A stretch of 64,000 nt of DNA, from assembly GCA_014905825.1 (NCBI GenBank), contig JACGCN010000001.1, positions 3,534,001-3,598,000 of the forward strand, read 5' to 3'. This stretch comes from Lyophyllum atratum. Taxonomy: Eukaryota; Basidiomycota; Agaricomycetes; Agaricales; Lyophyllaceae. Position numbers and translations under genes: made by a program. Shown one piece after another: positions 1 through 11,237 of the stretch. Within the stretch, counting starts at the first letter, position 1. The number at the start of each line of letters is the position of its first letter. Under the pieces are notes generated by a model. That model saw only the letters and a list, made by a program, of their open reading frames with translations, searched no databases and was not told the DNA's origin.

Positions 1-548
1 AACCAACTCTCTGATATTAACGCATTAATCTAAATCGTTTAGAGCTCCTCCCTGCCCCTTCGTACGCTGCTTGTTCTAACTTCTGGGATGACGGATACAT
101 TTTGATCTCTTATTCCAGAACTGTCGCGTATTCTGATAAGATGGCGCGCGACAAATTTGATGGGACTGTCGGCTTCGCCATTGACGGCGGCATCAAAGAC
201 GCATCGTTAGCCACTTTCGTGGAACTCTTTGTCTGACGCTCGAGTACTGATGTCTCTCCTAGCCATATCCGACGCTTGACGGCTGAAACCAATTCACCTA
301 TGCCTCTCATTGACGTGGCACATCAACACCTGCTGACGGCCCGTGCTCTTCACCAGAGCAAGAAACAAGAAGGAACGGCTGTATTCGATCCTCTGGACTG
401 GAGTGGGATTATTGCGGGTACGAGAGTCGCTGCAGGACTCGATGGGTTTGACAGTAGAAAGGTAAGCGGCGCATTGAAAAATGTGAAGACATGCCATCTT
501 GGCTCACGGGATCCGTAGCATGCGAGTATGGTTCGCGAAGACCAATAG
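1..548 (+). CDS. 3-hydroxyisobutyrate dehydrogenase-like NAD(P) oxidoreductase, 3' part
   Basis: This is the C-terminal part of a 6-phosphogluconate/3-hydroxyisobutyrate dehydrogenase-family enzyme that runs in from the left edge. Spliced exons read 43-61, 119-205, 263-461 and 519-548; the first 42 bases are intron. The product contains LLPAPS, then SDKMARDKF, then GFAIDGGIKDASHIRRLT and a helical end finishing HASMVREDQ. This matches the all-alpha C-terminal domain of the family, in which the IKDASH segment lies near the substrate pocket. The 19-nt exon 43-61 is unusually small, but it keeps the frame and restores the conserved PAPS segment. The Rossmann domain lies outside the window, so cofactor preference and exact substrate cannot be read. 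Family assignment is fairly sure; function within the family is not. Confidence 0.72.
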
Positions 549-1511
549 TTATTTACTGGAGAAAGGGATATTTCAAGGATCGAGAGTGTATTCGTATCAG
601 TGTAGTTGTATTTCTTTTGTACCTAAGATTGGCAAACATCGGATACTTGTCTGATAAGACTGGAAGGATATCAGGGTATTTCTGCGAGGCATTCGATCTC
701 TACGTCGGCGCCAAGCGGCAGGCTCGCTACACCGACACAAGTGCGTGCTGGAAGCTTATCCTTGTCGAAAAACTTTCGGGAAATGAGGCATGAATTGAAC
801 AGGCTAGTTAGCACTTACTTGAAGGTATATTTCGTTCATCGCTTGGAAATCTCGAGTCAGATCTGACAGGTATATGTTTACCTTAACAACATGCTCTAGT
901 CCCGAACCCGCTGCCTTAAGAACAATTGCAACATTCTCTAAGGCAGAGCGCTGTTGACAGGAATTCAGTGATATTTAGCGGGTAACACAGACTTCTCACA
1001 GTCTGTGATTGAACACCACCTTCTACGAGCACCAGATCTTTCGTACAACCAATATTTCCAGAGACGTAAACGTTGCCTCGGGAAATGACTGCTTGGGCTG
1101 ACAAGGAAAGTTAGAACCACTATAATTCACCTGAAGACGAAGCTAACAGAAAACCGGTAAAGGTGGGATAGCGTCTGAAGTCGACACGATTTGCTTGGTG
1201 ACTGCCATGGCAGGTACTTAGTACTAGTAGAGTTGTATCTAATATCCTTCAGTTCAGTGATTCGATCATCAGATGGATGCCCGGATGAAAGCGGGCCGAG
1301 CTGAAAAATCAATTTCTGGGTCCTTCGCCCAGCTTTCAAATATCGCTATCCAGGAGCTCACAAAAAACCTTCAGAAAGGCTATTACTGATGGTCATACAG
1401 TTTCCTGCTATCATATATGCATCCGTATCTTGCGGGGAGATGGCCTGAGTGGTATCAGTACGCATTCACAACCAAGTCATATACTAAGTCCAACAACCAA
1501 AAATGCCAGGG
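549..1511. other. Intergenic, no gene recognised
   Basis: This stretch of about 960 bases lies between the convergent ends of the dehydrogenase (+) and SYO1 (-). It has only short ORFs with no recognisable motif and no consistent splice pattern. It presumably holds the two 3' untranslated regions plus spacer. Confidence 0.5.
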
Positions 1512-4066
1512 CTACAATCTAAGATCCTTCCGATACTGGACGAAAGCCTCCAAGTTGTCACGAACCTCCTCTGCTCTCCGTCGGAGGTCCTTTCCGCCTT
1601 CCTTGCGTCTGTCGATCCCCTTAACTGCCTTCTTCACATCATCGACGCTGGACTCTAGTCTCGCTAGATACCCTCCTTGTCGGAAGTTGATATCGTAAGG
1701 CATGGCTTCATCCGAGTAGATATCAATCAGAGCTGATAGAGCTTGAATAAGAGGTTCGGTCCCAGCAGGCGAAGAGGATCCATTCGAAGGAATCATCGAG
1801 AGCAGGTACTGCGAGATAAGCTGATTGCTGGGATGAGCAATGCGAGGGCTGATCGACACTGACAAGCACTCACCCTGTTGCCGTCAACAGATTGAGGATG
1901 TTGCGCGAGACACTCGAGGGTTCCTATGCATTTCACTCGTATCCGTTCATCGGACGTAACATCACAAAGTTGTATTAGTAGCTTGACTTCCGCCTCGTTG
2001 GGTACCTAAAGAGTTGGGTGAATCGGATGCCAGTAGCCAGTCGAAAGGCACTGGAGCTTACCAACGAGCCCTTCCACACATTGCCGACGCCCCAGAGCAC
2101 ACCAACAGCCACGTGCCACATCTCCTGCCTCCGTTCTTGCCCTAGCCCCGCCTCTGTCCCAACAGCCGTCAGAGCTGACCAAATTTCATCCCAAACCTTA
2201 CGGCCAGCGTCGCGGTCAGCAGACACATTGGGATTTGGATTGGTAGCAAGTGCGAGGAACACGTTATTGAGGCACTCCAAGGCACTGATGTGAATGGCGC
2301 TGAGGGCAGAAGTTGTGGGAGGGTGTGGTGAAGGCGAAGCTAACGGTGGGAATGATAGAGATGTGGGGTGGATGAGGGCGAGCAATGGCGCGACTAGCGT
2401 AGGTAGGAAAGATGCTGAGGGAGCGGCGGTTGCTGGTGTATCCTCCTGCATGTCAACGTCTGCCTCGTCCATCTCTAAGTCCGGAGAGATATTAGAAACG
2501 ACTTGCTAGAAGACGGAGTCAAGGCCATTTACCTCCATCTGCATCATCTTCGCTGGCGTCCTTTTCTGGCACGTCATTTTCAGGATCGGGAAGGGTTGCA
2601 CATGTACCCGTCAAAATCTCCAAGGCTAGTTGTACTGTCCTCAAATTCGCCTCCAGAGACTCAAGTTCTACTTCTGCCGTTGACTTGTGATCGGACTTCG
2701 GGGTGTTCTTGAGTGATAGTTTTTCAATTTGAGGTTCGGAGTCCTGGGAGACAGCTGCATCAGAGGAAATCAGATCCAGGAGTCGGTCAGCAACACGCAC
2801 TTGTTTCGCTACAAGATCCAGGACGGTCCGCGAGGTATCTGATAACGATATAGAGGTGATGACAGGCAGAAGGAGGGGCAGCACAATGTCTTTGTCGATG
2901 TCAACGAATGACGCTGCCGCCGGAGGAGGTAAGGGGGCAATGTTTCGCAAGATACCTATGGGTAGAAATCAGCACTAAGCTAGTCGTGGAGAACCTAATT
3001 GACGACTTGACCTGAACAAAGGACTTGCAGGGTAGTGAAGCGAGGATCAGAGCGGTCTTTCGCTTTGCCGTTCACTGCCTCGGCCGATTGCACAATTTCA
3101 AGCAGACAAGAGATATATCCAGCATCAGCTCGAAGATCAGAAATAGCGGGATAGTTATCATCTGTCAGGACGTATAGACAGTGGGCTGGTTTCAGGCTGG
3201 TAAGCGATATGAATACTTCGCAATGGATCCGCACGCACCGGCAGCTGTCACTGGCGCAAGCGGGATCTTGTCTCGTGCAGCTAGGAAAGAGATAAGAAAT
3301 GGGACCAAATGGATCTCATTGATGGCGTTGAGAGCTTTGTTCGAAGCCTCTCTACAATAATCAGGAACAATTGAATAAGCTAGGTATTAGTACTCACGAG
3401 AGACACCACAAGGTTGTGATGACATTGCCCGCGAATTCATACACAATATTTTGAGCATTCTCTGGTGTCGATGCCGAAGCATCTAGATACTGGGCCAGGG
3501 TATTCGATATCTGTAAATGAGATGTTCGAACTCAATCATAGAAGGACACGACAAGTCACGTACTTTAGGGATAAACGTCTTCCAAGGAACAAGTATATTT
3601 TTGTTGTACATCTCAGCACAAATGTCGTATCCACCATCAACGCACAGGTTCCTGTTCAAGTTATGGGCATATATCGCGTTTGAGTGGACACAGTTAATGC
3701 ATACCGAAGCGAACCAGCAGCCTCAACTATAACCTCCTCCTCGCTGTCCGTTAGTCTTGTGATTAGTGCGCCAACAATATTGTTCCCTTGAAGCAATCGT
3801 CGGGTCGACGGGTCATTTTGGATGAGGTTGGAGACGGCAACACATGCCCACTTCCGCTCAGCAGCGTCCGCGTGTTCCATCTAATTCTCATGTCAGAATG
3901 GTGAAGGCTTTTGTAGGTTCAAGATCACCTTCTGCAAAATAGGCAGAATAGCCTCAGTTTTCGAAGAGGTTGAGGAGGCAGACGCAAGGCCTTGAGGAAG
4001 ATGGGAGTCCGGAACCCTCATAGGGTTATGCCTTCGCATCGAGCGCTTTTTCTGAGATTTACCCAT
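1512..4066 (-). CDS. SYO1: Symportin SYO1 / HEATR3-like ribosomal-protein import chaperone
   Basis: SYO1 is an ARM/HEAT-repeat adaptor that co-imports ribosomal proteins uL18 and uL5 with importin for 5S RNP assembly. The start at 4066 gives a basic leader, MGKSQKKRSMRRHNPMRVP, as in other Syo1/HEATR3 proteins. ARM repeats follow, such as KWACVAVSNLIQNDPSTRRLL and EEEVIVEAAGSLR. A central acidic insert (EADVDMQEDTP and a Glu/Asp stretch before it) matches the loop in which family members hold their cargo. The end (DIYSDEAMPYDINF, then a Lys/Arg-rich helix ending YRKDLRL) is the usual C-terminal repeat. At least eight exons are needed. The gene is convergent with the dehydrogenase and sits head-to-tail behind the PPxY gene. 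Identification rests on the N- and C-terminal signatures together with the acidic loop. Confidence 0.85.
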
Positions 4067-4334
4067 GGTGAATTAGAGAGATCTGATAGTGGTTATGTCT
4101 GCAGGACTTGCGGTGCGGCAGCATTCTTGAAAAATGCGGTGCACGTGACCTTTGCAATCTAATCTTATCTCAGTGTCAGTGTCAAGTCCTCATCAGTCAA
4201 TATGCACGGTTGTTCTTGAATTCCAATAAGTGACGTTCAGCGAATTAGATGATGATTATATCGATACAGATAATGCCTTTGCGTATTTATGACTTACAAT
4301 GAGAACACCAAACCCGGAACATACCATAAAGAAA

Positions 4335-6338
4335 CTAAGGGTGATACGAAGGGGGCGTCCCGTCGCTAGCGACTGGTCCTTGGACAAGAGGGATAGAAGA
4401 ATCCACGCAAGAGGATGTAGATTCAATGGCATCGCTTGTGGATATGGTGCTCTGATGTTGAGGCTGCTCGATCCTGTCCCCACTTTGGCCATTCACGAGT
4501 GGGACAAATGTCTCCGCGTCATGGGTTGGAGCGCTTGCATATGATTCCAGATAGTATGCATCTGATAGGGGAGGCGCAGACGGCGCAAGGTTTGGCAGGT
4601 CTGATGGATAGCTTGGCTCTTCCTCGAACGGCGGAGCAGACGGGCCGGGATCTAGCTCAGCTGAGAGATCCTCGAACGAGTACGGGTAGTCGTAGAACGA
4701 AGTCGCTGCCATCTTTCCTTTAGAAGGAGGCGGAGGGAATATCGGGGCTGGGGATGATGATCGCGAGGAGTGCCGTGACGGCGGAAGGCTGCAGTTTGCG
4801 AGGTCGCCTGGTCCGTCCCTGAAATCTTCCAACTCTTCGTCTTGCCACATCGGAACGCAGACGTGGAAAACTGCGGAATCAGCCTGGGATGGATTGACGC
4901 CATCAGGAGGGGCACTTGCAAGGTCAGCTAGACGAGCGAGGAGGGCCTTGTCGTCGGTAGCGACATGAGCAGCATGTATGGGCTGGGCGTGGAAGTCCCT
5001 ATCATAGGAGGTATCGCGAGGGTCGGATGACCGGTAATTTGAAGAAGATGCGTATGGCGAACCATGAGGCGATAGGGGTAAGGATGCTGACTGCCCATCG
5101 CCTACCCCGTCCTCAGACGAGATGCGGATTTCTGGGACTGAAATACGGAGGTGATATGCAGGTGGTAAAGGTGGGCCGGAAGACAAGGGAGTTGATGTAA
5201 TACAATCAGAATGTACTTCTTGTGGGGAGGAAGGAGCGCTGGCGGTGGCTTCTTCTGCAGGTACGTGGGTGTAGAGGGACTCTAGTGAGGAGCGTCGAGT
5301 CAGGGTGGGGGATGGGGTGGGGGATGACGTGGATATATGAGGAGTCGGCTGGGAATGGTCATTTCTATCCAGCGATGCGCGAGAGCTATGTGGACTGCCA
5401 ATCCTGGTGGTTGACGCAATCCTCTTGCCTCTCCTTTGACGAGCTGTATACTTTGCATTTGCTTTCCAGCGTGCAGTAGCCTTCGCCCATATCTTCTGTT
5501 TCACCTTGACCTCCTTCTCCAATGCTAACATTGACTCCCTGGCCTCGTCTGTCGAGTGACCCCTTCGGCGTCTGCGACCTTTCATGTCTTCTACATCGTT
5601 TTGCTTTCGTTTCCGGCGTCTGCTCTTACGCCAGAAGAGACAACCGATGATAAGAAAGCAAATGAAGAAGGCAAGTACCAATGACAACGCCAATATAAGC
5701 GTCGTTCGATCTCCACCGGTAGCCACCGGCGGTTTCCAGCCTGGTGGTAGCTCGTCGTGTATATTATAACTGGGAGAAGATGATGCTGTAGATTTAGGTA
5801 TGGAGGACGAAGCCGGCCCTTGAATTTGATCGTCGACTGAAGCAACGGAGGTCGTCGCATCCTGGCACGTCTGCAGAACAGTGAGCAACAACGAAGAGGA
5901 ATCAGGGCAAAAGCGACGCACGAGACACACGGTCGACCCATATAGCGTATAAGACTCTACTCTTCGCCATACACCGTTGTCATCCATCACGAATTTGGCC
6001 GGTACATGTCGTGTACCGCCTGCACCTTTCGTAGATAGTTGTGGGGAGCGACGAATTTTAGATGTGGTAGTGCCACGTGAACGAATAGTTCGTGTTGAAC
6101 TATATGCAGCTTCGAGCGATGGGCACAAGAAGGATGGTGGTGCCGGGCTACCATGAACAGACGTTGAGGAGGCTGATATGGTCGCCAGAAGCGAGAGAAG
6201 GGCGGGAGAGGGGCCAGCAGATGCTGGAGGTCTCCGCCTACGACGCGGTCGAGGATGTGAATCGAGATTCTCAGGGCTTGGACGAGATGGAGAGGGAGTG
6301 GAACAGCCAGCGCAGCCAGTAAGTATTGGCTTGGCCAT
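4335..6338 (-). CDS. Single-pass membrane protein with PPxY-like motifs (unnamed)
   Basis: I do not recognise a named family. The uninterrupted ORF gives about 667 residues from ATG 6338; an in-frame ATG at 6380 would add 14. Seen: a Ser/Pro-rich and Arg-rich N-terminal half with a few Cys; one clear membrane span around residues 212-236 (TTLILALSLVLAFFICFLII); a very basic stop-transfer stretch (KSRRRKRKQ); a basic helical juxtamembrane segment (about 45 residues) with KEVKVKQKIWAKATARW; then a long acidic Ser/Pro-rich tail. The tail holds PPAYHL, two SAPP motifs and a terminal PPSYHP. Such PY motifs can bind WW domains of Rsp5/Nedd4 ligases, so an adaptor role is conceivable, but this is inference. 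There is no intron, unlike most neighbours. Confidence 0.65.
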   Translation of the reverse strand: MAKPILTGCAGCSTPSPSRPSPENLDSHPRPRRRRRPPASAGPSPALLSLLATISASSTSVHGSPAPPSFLCPSLEAAYSSTRTIRSRGTTTSKIRRSPQLSTKGAGGTRHVPAKFVMDDNGVWRRVESYTLYGSTVCLVRRFCPDSSSLLLTVLQTCQDATTSVASVDDQIQGPASSSIPKSTASSSPSYNIHDELPPGWKPPVATGGDRTTLILALSLVLAFFICFLIIGCLFWRKSRRRKRKQNDVEDMKGRRRRRGHSTDEARESMLALEKEVKVKQKIWAKATARWKANAKYTARQRRGKRIASTTRIGSPHSSRASLDRNDHSQPTPHISTSSPTPSPTLTRRSSLESLYTHVPAEEATASAPSSPQEVHSDCITSTPLSSGPPLPPAYHLRISVPEIRISSEDGVGDGQSASLPLSPHGSPYASSSNYRSSDPRDTSYDRDFHAQPIHAAHVATDDKALLARLADLASAPPDGVNPSQADSAVFHVCVPMWQDEELEDFRDGPGDLANCSLPPSRHSSRSSSPAPIFPPPPSKGKMAATSFYDYPYSFEDLSAELDPGPSAPPFEEEPSYPSDLPNLAPSAPPLSDAYYLESYASAPTHDAETFVPLVNGQSGDRIEQPQHQSTISTSDAIESTSSCVDSSIPLVQGPVASDGTPPSYHP

Positions 6339-6662
6339 GATTAAAGACCAAGGTCTAAGGACGCCAAGCAAGTCTCCCACTCGACTTCCGAATCCGATTT
6401 CGGTGACAACGGATTGTTTGATCGCTGACCAAGAGGGCTTGAGCAGCGTGAGACGATGAGATGAATGAGGGACAACGGGTGCGGCAGCGGGGAAGGGGCT
6501 GAGGGCACCGACGGCGGCGGCGGCGAAGGGCTGGGCAATGTGGGCGATGGGAGAATATCAGGAGATGACTTGGGAATGTCGTTGCACCAATTTGCAAGCT
6601 CCGACAAATGAACATTCCTATTCTTAGCACCAAAATAATCCCAGGCTCTATTATTTCCATTG

Positions 6663-9600
6663 TCACAATAAATAAACGCTCTTGCGCCGCTCTTCCTCCC
6701 GCCCAAGTGCACGCATAACCAGCTGCTGCTCCTCCCCGGCCCCCCGCGTCCGCAGAGCCACATCCTCCGTCCCGCTCTCGTAGACCAACTTGTACGATGG
6801 CAGCCCTACCCGAACCTTCATCTGCCTCGTGAAAGGGGCTGTGCCATCCTCCATTCGTACACACCTATAAATAAAACAGAATAACGCATGGTCAATCACG
6901 AGAACATTTTCCACCGATGAAGTCCCAGACCAAGCCCTATTTTGACGGACTGGCCCCTGACCGCACCTTCGCAAAAATATTGGGCCTCCTTTCTTCCCTA
7001 TCGGCGCCCATTCCGTCGGATAGGTCATCACGTAGCTATCGACATATCCCCGCCACCGACTCACTGCAGTACCGTCGGAATCCATGCTTGGATCGTCAGA
7101 GCCCACCAGATGTACACGTATAGATTTCAATTCCCGAACCTACAATAGGTTCCGGTGCACAAAAGGTCAACTCAACTGAAACTCAGTCTAATATTAGAAC
7201 TTACCCATTGCAGTCGATATAAATGATCATCTTGCCCGACGTGCCGTTCAGCCTCTCGACGATATCTGACGATATCTTGGTTTGTGACGATCTCGGAACT
7301 TTGCGCGTTTTGTAGCAGTTTCCACAACTCTTGACATCTGTGATCAGAAAGGATGGTTTGGACCTGGAAGGCATGTTAATTTCGATGCGGGCATCATACG
7401 CCTGTCAGACAACCCACCTGTTTCACAAGCGCCGTTATGAGCTTGTCCAATGTGAACAAGTGATATGCCTATTAATAGACAACCTAATTTAGGGACAGTT
7501 GCCAGCCTAAAAATTGACGCGCTCCCACCTTGTTCCCAAAAAACCATCGCATGTGTTCCTCGAATGTAGCTTGGTCCATATCGCCGTCGAATAACTTTCA
7601 CATGCGTTCAGCAGGTACATATACACGATATTCGCGGTGTCGCTTGCACCCCGATCGCCTAGGACGTCCATCGTCTGTTCGAGGACTGCGGACGGCCCGT
7701 TTGGCTCATCTAATCCAAGGTCAACGGCAACCCGGTTAGCGAGGAGTGAGGTGTGTTTCTCAGCCGCGTGTCGGGCACCAATCTCCTTGCACATCAGGAG
7801 ACGAGAATAGAGGAGCTGCGTGTTGCGGGATTAAATTAGAATGTGACATCAAGGTTTCAATATAACCGCACCTGGAGTAAGCGCAGCAAAGTGTAGAAAG
7901 TGGTGTTGGCAAAAAAGGGGCGCTCCGAATCGGAAGTTTGGGCTAAATTTTGCGTGAAGGACTCAGCACCAGCTTCCGTGGCCCAGATATCTTCGGGACT
8001 GTCATGGGGACCCCCAATGTGTGAGAGATTGGGTGAACGATGTCCGGGAGAAGGAGAGGCGTCTCGGGAGGCAGCGGGTGTTGACTTGCCAGTAGCTTTT
8101 TCCTGAGCTGTGCGGAGGAGTTTTCTCCTCAGGTCGCTGGCGACAATCCCACCCGAATGAATGGAGTGCGTACTTCCTGTGGAACGTCGCCCACTCCTTG
8201 ATTCCAGATGACCATTCAGTTCAATTGAAGCTTCCTCGTCGTGAGCGCCTTCCAGTGGGCCACAGGCGGCGTTGAACTCCGCCACAGGGTACATGCAGAG
8301 AAGCGGAATGAATACGCGGAGGAACTTCTCCACGCTTCGACGTTCTTGCGAACTGTAGTGCGCCTGAGAACGATCCAGGAAAGAATAAACCATCTTGAGA
8401 GAGTCGAGGAGGGCCGACGTATCATGGAACGCGTATTCCAGTTGATGCCCTACAGATCCCTTTGCAAAGGACGCGACGTCTTCCTGTTCCCATATCTCGA
8501 GCTGCTGGTTTTTGATCGATTCTATATCTGTGACGAAATATTTCGCGGTGATATTTTTCTTGTCATTCGCCTTGAAACTAATCCCTTGATGATCCAAAGA
8601 CTTGTAGAAGTTCTTCGAGTCCACCTCTCGCCACGTCCGGCTCCATTCCCGCTGTGTGCGCCGCCACTCTTCGTCCTTTTGCTTTAACCTCGCAAGGACG
8701 ACAGGAACCGCCACACTTGGGCAATCTTGAAGAGCCTGAATTACCTCGTGCCCACTATCTCGACCATAGACTTTCTTGATGAGCCTATGGTACATCGTTT
8801 TACTTGGCCCCCCGAAGTCTGGCTTTAACTTGAACAAAGCTCGCTCCTCACTCGTCATTTCCTCGATACGGCCATTCAAGGGTTCCAGCACAGCGATCGT
8901 TCGAGACAGCCCTTCCAGCTGTACATGATACTCGAATCGCTCTTCTTCGCTCTTATGCAGCGCTTCTTCGAAGGAGTTCTTTTTATGCGAGATGAATCCA
9001 GCTTCTTCAGATGCCCACGTGGGATGAGAGACCCATTCGTCGTTAAGCACTGATCGGCAGAGCTCGTCGCGACCTGAACAAGCTAAGCGTATCTCCTGTC
9101 AAGAAAAGTCGTCAGAAGACTTGGTTATCGAGACGCGTGGTCATGCAAGTCGGTTTAACTTACACTGTCCGGTAATCTTCGATAACTGGGTCCCTCTCCG
9201 TCATCGGCGGGTAGTGCGGATAAGGCTTCGGGAGGCCCGGTACGAATGCTCCCTGGGGGTCCATTTTCGACGTTATCTTGTCTTTCATCCCAGCCAATAA
9301 GCTCCTTGAATTCGGAGAGGAGATCACCGTCGCCTAAGAACACATGGGCCCGTTCGATCAAGGTCTTGGTCTCGATAATTTCCTTTGAGAAAAGGCTCAA
9401 AAGCTTCAAAAAGTCTTCGTACATCTCTCGACTCTCGAGTGACTTCTTAGCCCTGTCAAAGAAGAGCAATTTATCTGCCGATGTACTACCCAAGGTGCCC
9501 ATGGCATGGGACGAGCTCTGGGTTTGCAGAGAAGTTTGCAATGGTGAGGGCTGTACCGCTGACACAACGCTATGTGTGTGAATCGGGGTGGTCAGAGGAG

Positions 9601-11097
9601 AATTTGGTTGGACCAATGGCGAAAATGATGTTGACGCAGAGTCTGGCTTGTGGTGGTGCTTCGGTTTTTTAGCCTGTAGAGCAGGTTGAGGTTATAGCCA
9701 AGAACACGAGAAAGATTGCACGCACTCGACTAGGAGCAACCTTTGCTGGTGGAATTGGCGTGGTCTCCTTCTCTGCACCTCGCTTTTTACGCTTCGCCGG
9801 CACTGCTACCTTCTTTGTCCCCTTCTCCGCTGGACTAGATGATTGCACCTCTGGTTGGTTCCAAACTGCAGCCGCCGGCCCTGAAACCGTGGGAGGTTGG
9901 GGTAGTATCGGGGGACCCTGGCCAGGAGCGGCGGCGACCGCTTCGGGGAGGAAGTCTTTGAACTCGGCCAACAAGTCTGGGGCATCTTTGAACAAGAGTT
10001 GAACTTGAGAATAGACCTGAGACTGGTACGCGTGCTACTCCCAATCAATACTCAGCAGGTTGCATAGAGAGCGTAAACTCACGTCCTGGAGGTGTCTCTG
10101 CTCCTTTTGATATGTTTGTAGAATATCCAGGAATTGCTTGTATGTGTTAGCGTCTTCCGAAAACCGCGCTTTTATCTTGTTGAGGTAGTGTATTGCATGG
10201 TTGAATTCCCCAGCAGGTTGTGTTTCGACGGGGTTCTTGCCGTTGCTACCCATGTTCCCGAGAACGGATGCGGCCGCGGTGGTTTGAGGGTTTTGGAAGC
10301 CAGGAGAGAATGTGGGGTCGAAGGGTGGTTGTTGCACATGTAAATGGAATGGGGTATGTGAACGTGATGAGGGACCGGCAACATGGGGTGGAAGAACAGG
10401 TAGAGCGCCGGGAAAAGTTGGCGTACCGACGTGAGACCGCGAGATATTAGTGGTCTGTGTGGTGGTCCCAGAGGGAGTGGTGACGGTGATGGTATTGGGA
10501 TCAGTGGGATCCGCGGAGATGTCGATGCGGTAACCCATAGGCAAGAACGTATTGAAACCTTGGATGAGATATGGATTTCCATGGAAGAGCCGAGAAACGC
10601 GTTGAATGACGCCAGGAGTGTCAATTCTGAACCCGTATTCAATGAAGCCATACTGTTAAAACGAACATAGTGACTCACGCTTGGCTCTTAAAGTCCTTCA
10701 TGATATCCAGAAAACGATTGTACACCTCCGGCTTGTCCTGGAATTGAACCTTGACGGCGTCGAGGTAGCTCAACGCATCAGTGACATTGAGCGCTCGCCC
10801 CACCTCTGGTGGTGATTTCTGCGGCCCAGCAGGGGAGTCGCCCATCGAAGTTTGCGGGGTCGAAGGCTTGGGCGTCCTCGGTTTCATGTCGGGGGAGTCC
10901 GAGCGGATGTCAGGATTATGCAGTGGTGTCGGCAAGGGGTTTTCTAGCATGGGCTGGGGGTGAGGATTCGCCAGGGCCAGCAAAGAGCTGGATTCTGCAG
11001 TGGAGGTGGAGGAAAGGCCCGGGATTAAGGGCAGCTCAGACAAGGCAGATGGTGGGAGTCCCTGTGCAGGGACTATAATTGCTGCATCAACATCCAT
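6663..11097 (-). CDS. SIN3: Sin3 transcriptional co-repressor
   Basis: SIN3 is the nuclear scaffold of Rpd3-type histone deacetylase complexes. Three paired amphipathic helix domains are visible in order. PAH1 (about 10675-10800) includes [13 protein letters not shown] and [13 protein letters not shown]2 (about 10080-10190) includes [12 protein letters not shown] and [13 protein letters not shown]3 (about 9245-9480) includes [20 protein letters not shown] and [11 protein letters not shown]. The HDAC-interaction domain follows (8500-9050, [20 protein letters not shown]). The C-terminal Sin3 domain (6900-7800) includes [20 protein letters not shown] and [10 protein letters not shown]. The start MDVDAAI at 11097 and the stop at 6663 give roughly 1,250 residues, shorter than yeast Sin3 but complete in domains. 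Linkers between PAH domains are Pro/Ser-rich. About ten introns are needed. The TBL1-like gene at 24.2 kb is another HDAC-complex component. Confidence 0.95.
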
Positions 11098-11237
11098 TTA
11101 GGCCCTTGCAATTTCGCTGCAGAGCGATCAGAGTGGAATGAACCTTTTGCGTGGGAGTTTAATCTAATCTGATAAGTTACGCGATAAATATAGCTATTTA
11201 CGTCATCTATAAATGTCCGTGCCTCTAATGTACTCCT

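Noticed and set aside
491..793. 100-codon plus-strand frame after the dehydrogenase gene
   Set aside because: It overlaps the last intron and exon of that gene, lacks any motif and has unlikely composition.
1434..1515. tRNA-like start (GGGGAGATGGCCTGAGTGGT, resembling a Leu/Ser tRNA A box)
   Set aside because: No B box (GGTTCGAATCC type) and no acceptor-stem complement follow within 100 bases.
2018..2712. Plus-strand frames inside SYO1
   Set aside because: They are antisense shadows of a well-supported minus-strand gene.
5660..5760. ELPPGWKPP in the PPxY protein as the start of a WW domain
   Set aside because: A second Trp and the WW-fold strands are missing; a membrane span follows almost at once.
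6341..6864. Two overlapping minus-strand frames between the PPxY gene and SIN3
   Set aside because: They are Arg/Pro-rich shadows of GC-rich DNA that overlap the SIN3 end and the PPxY start in other frames, with no motif.
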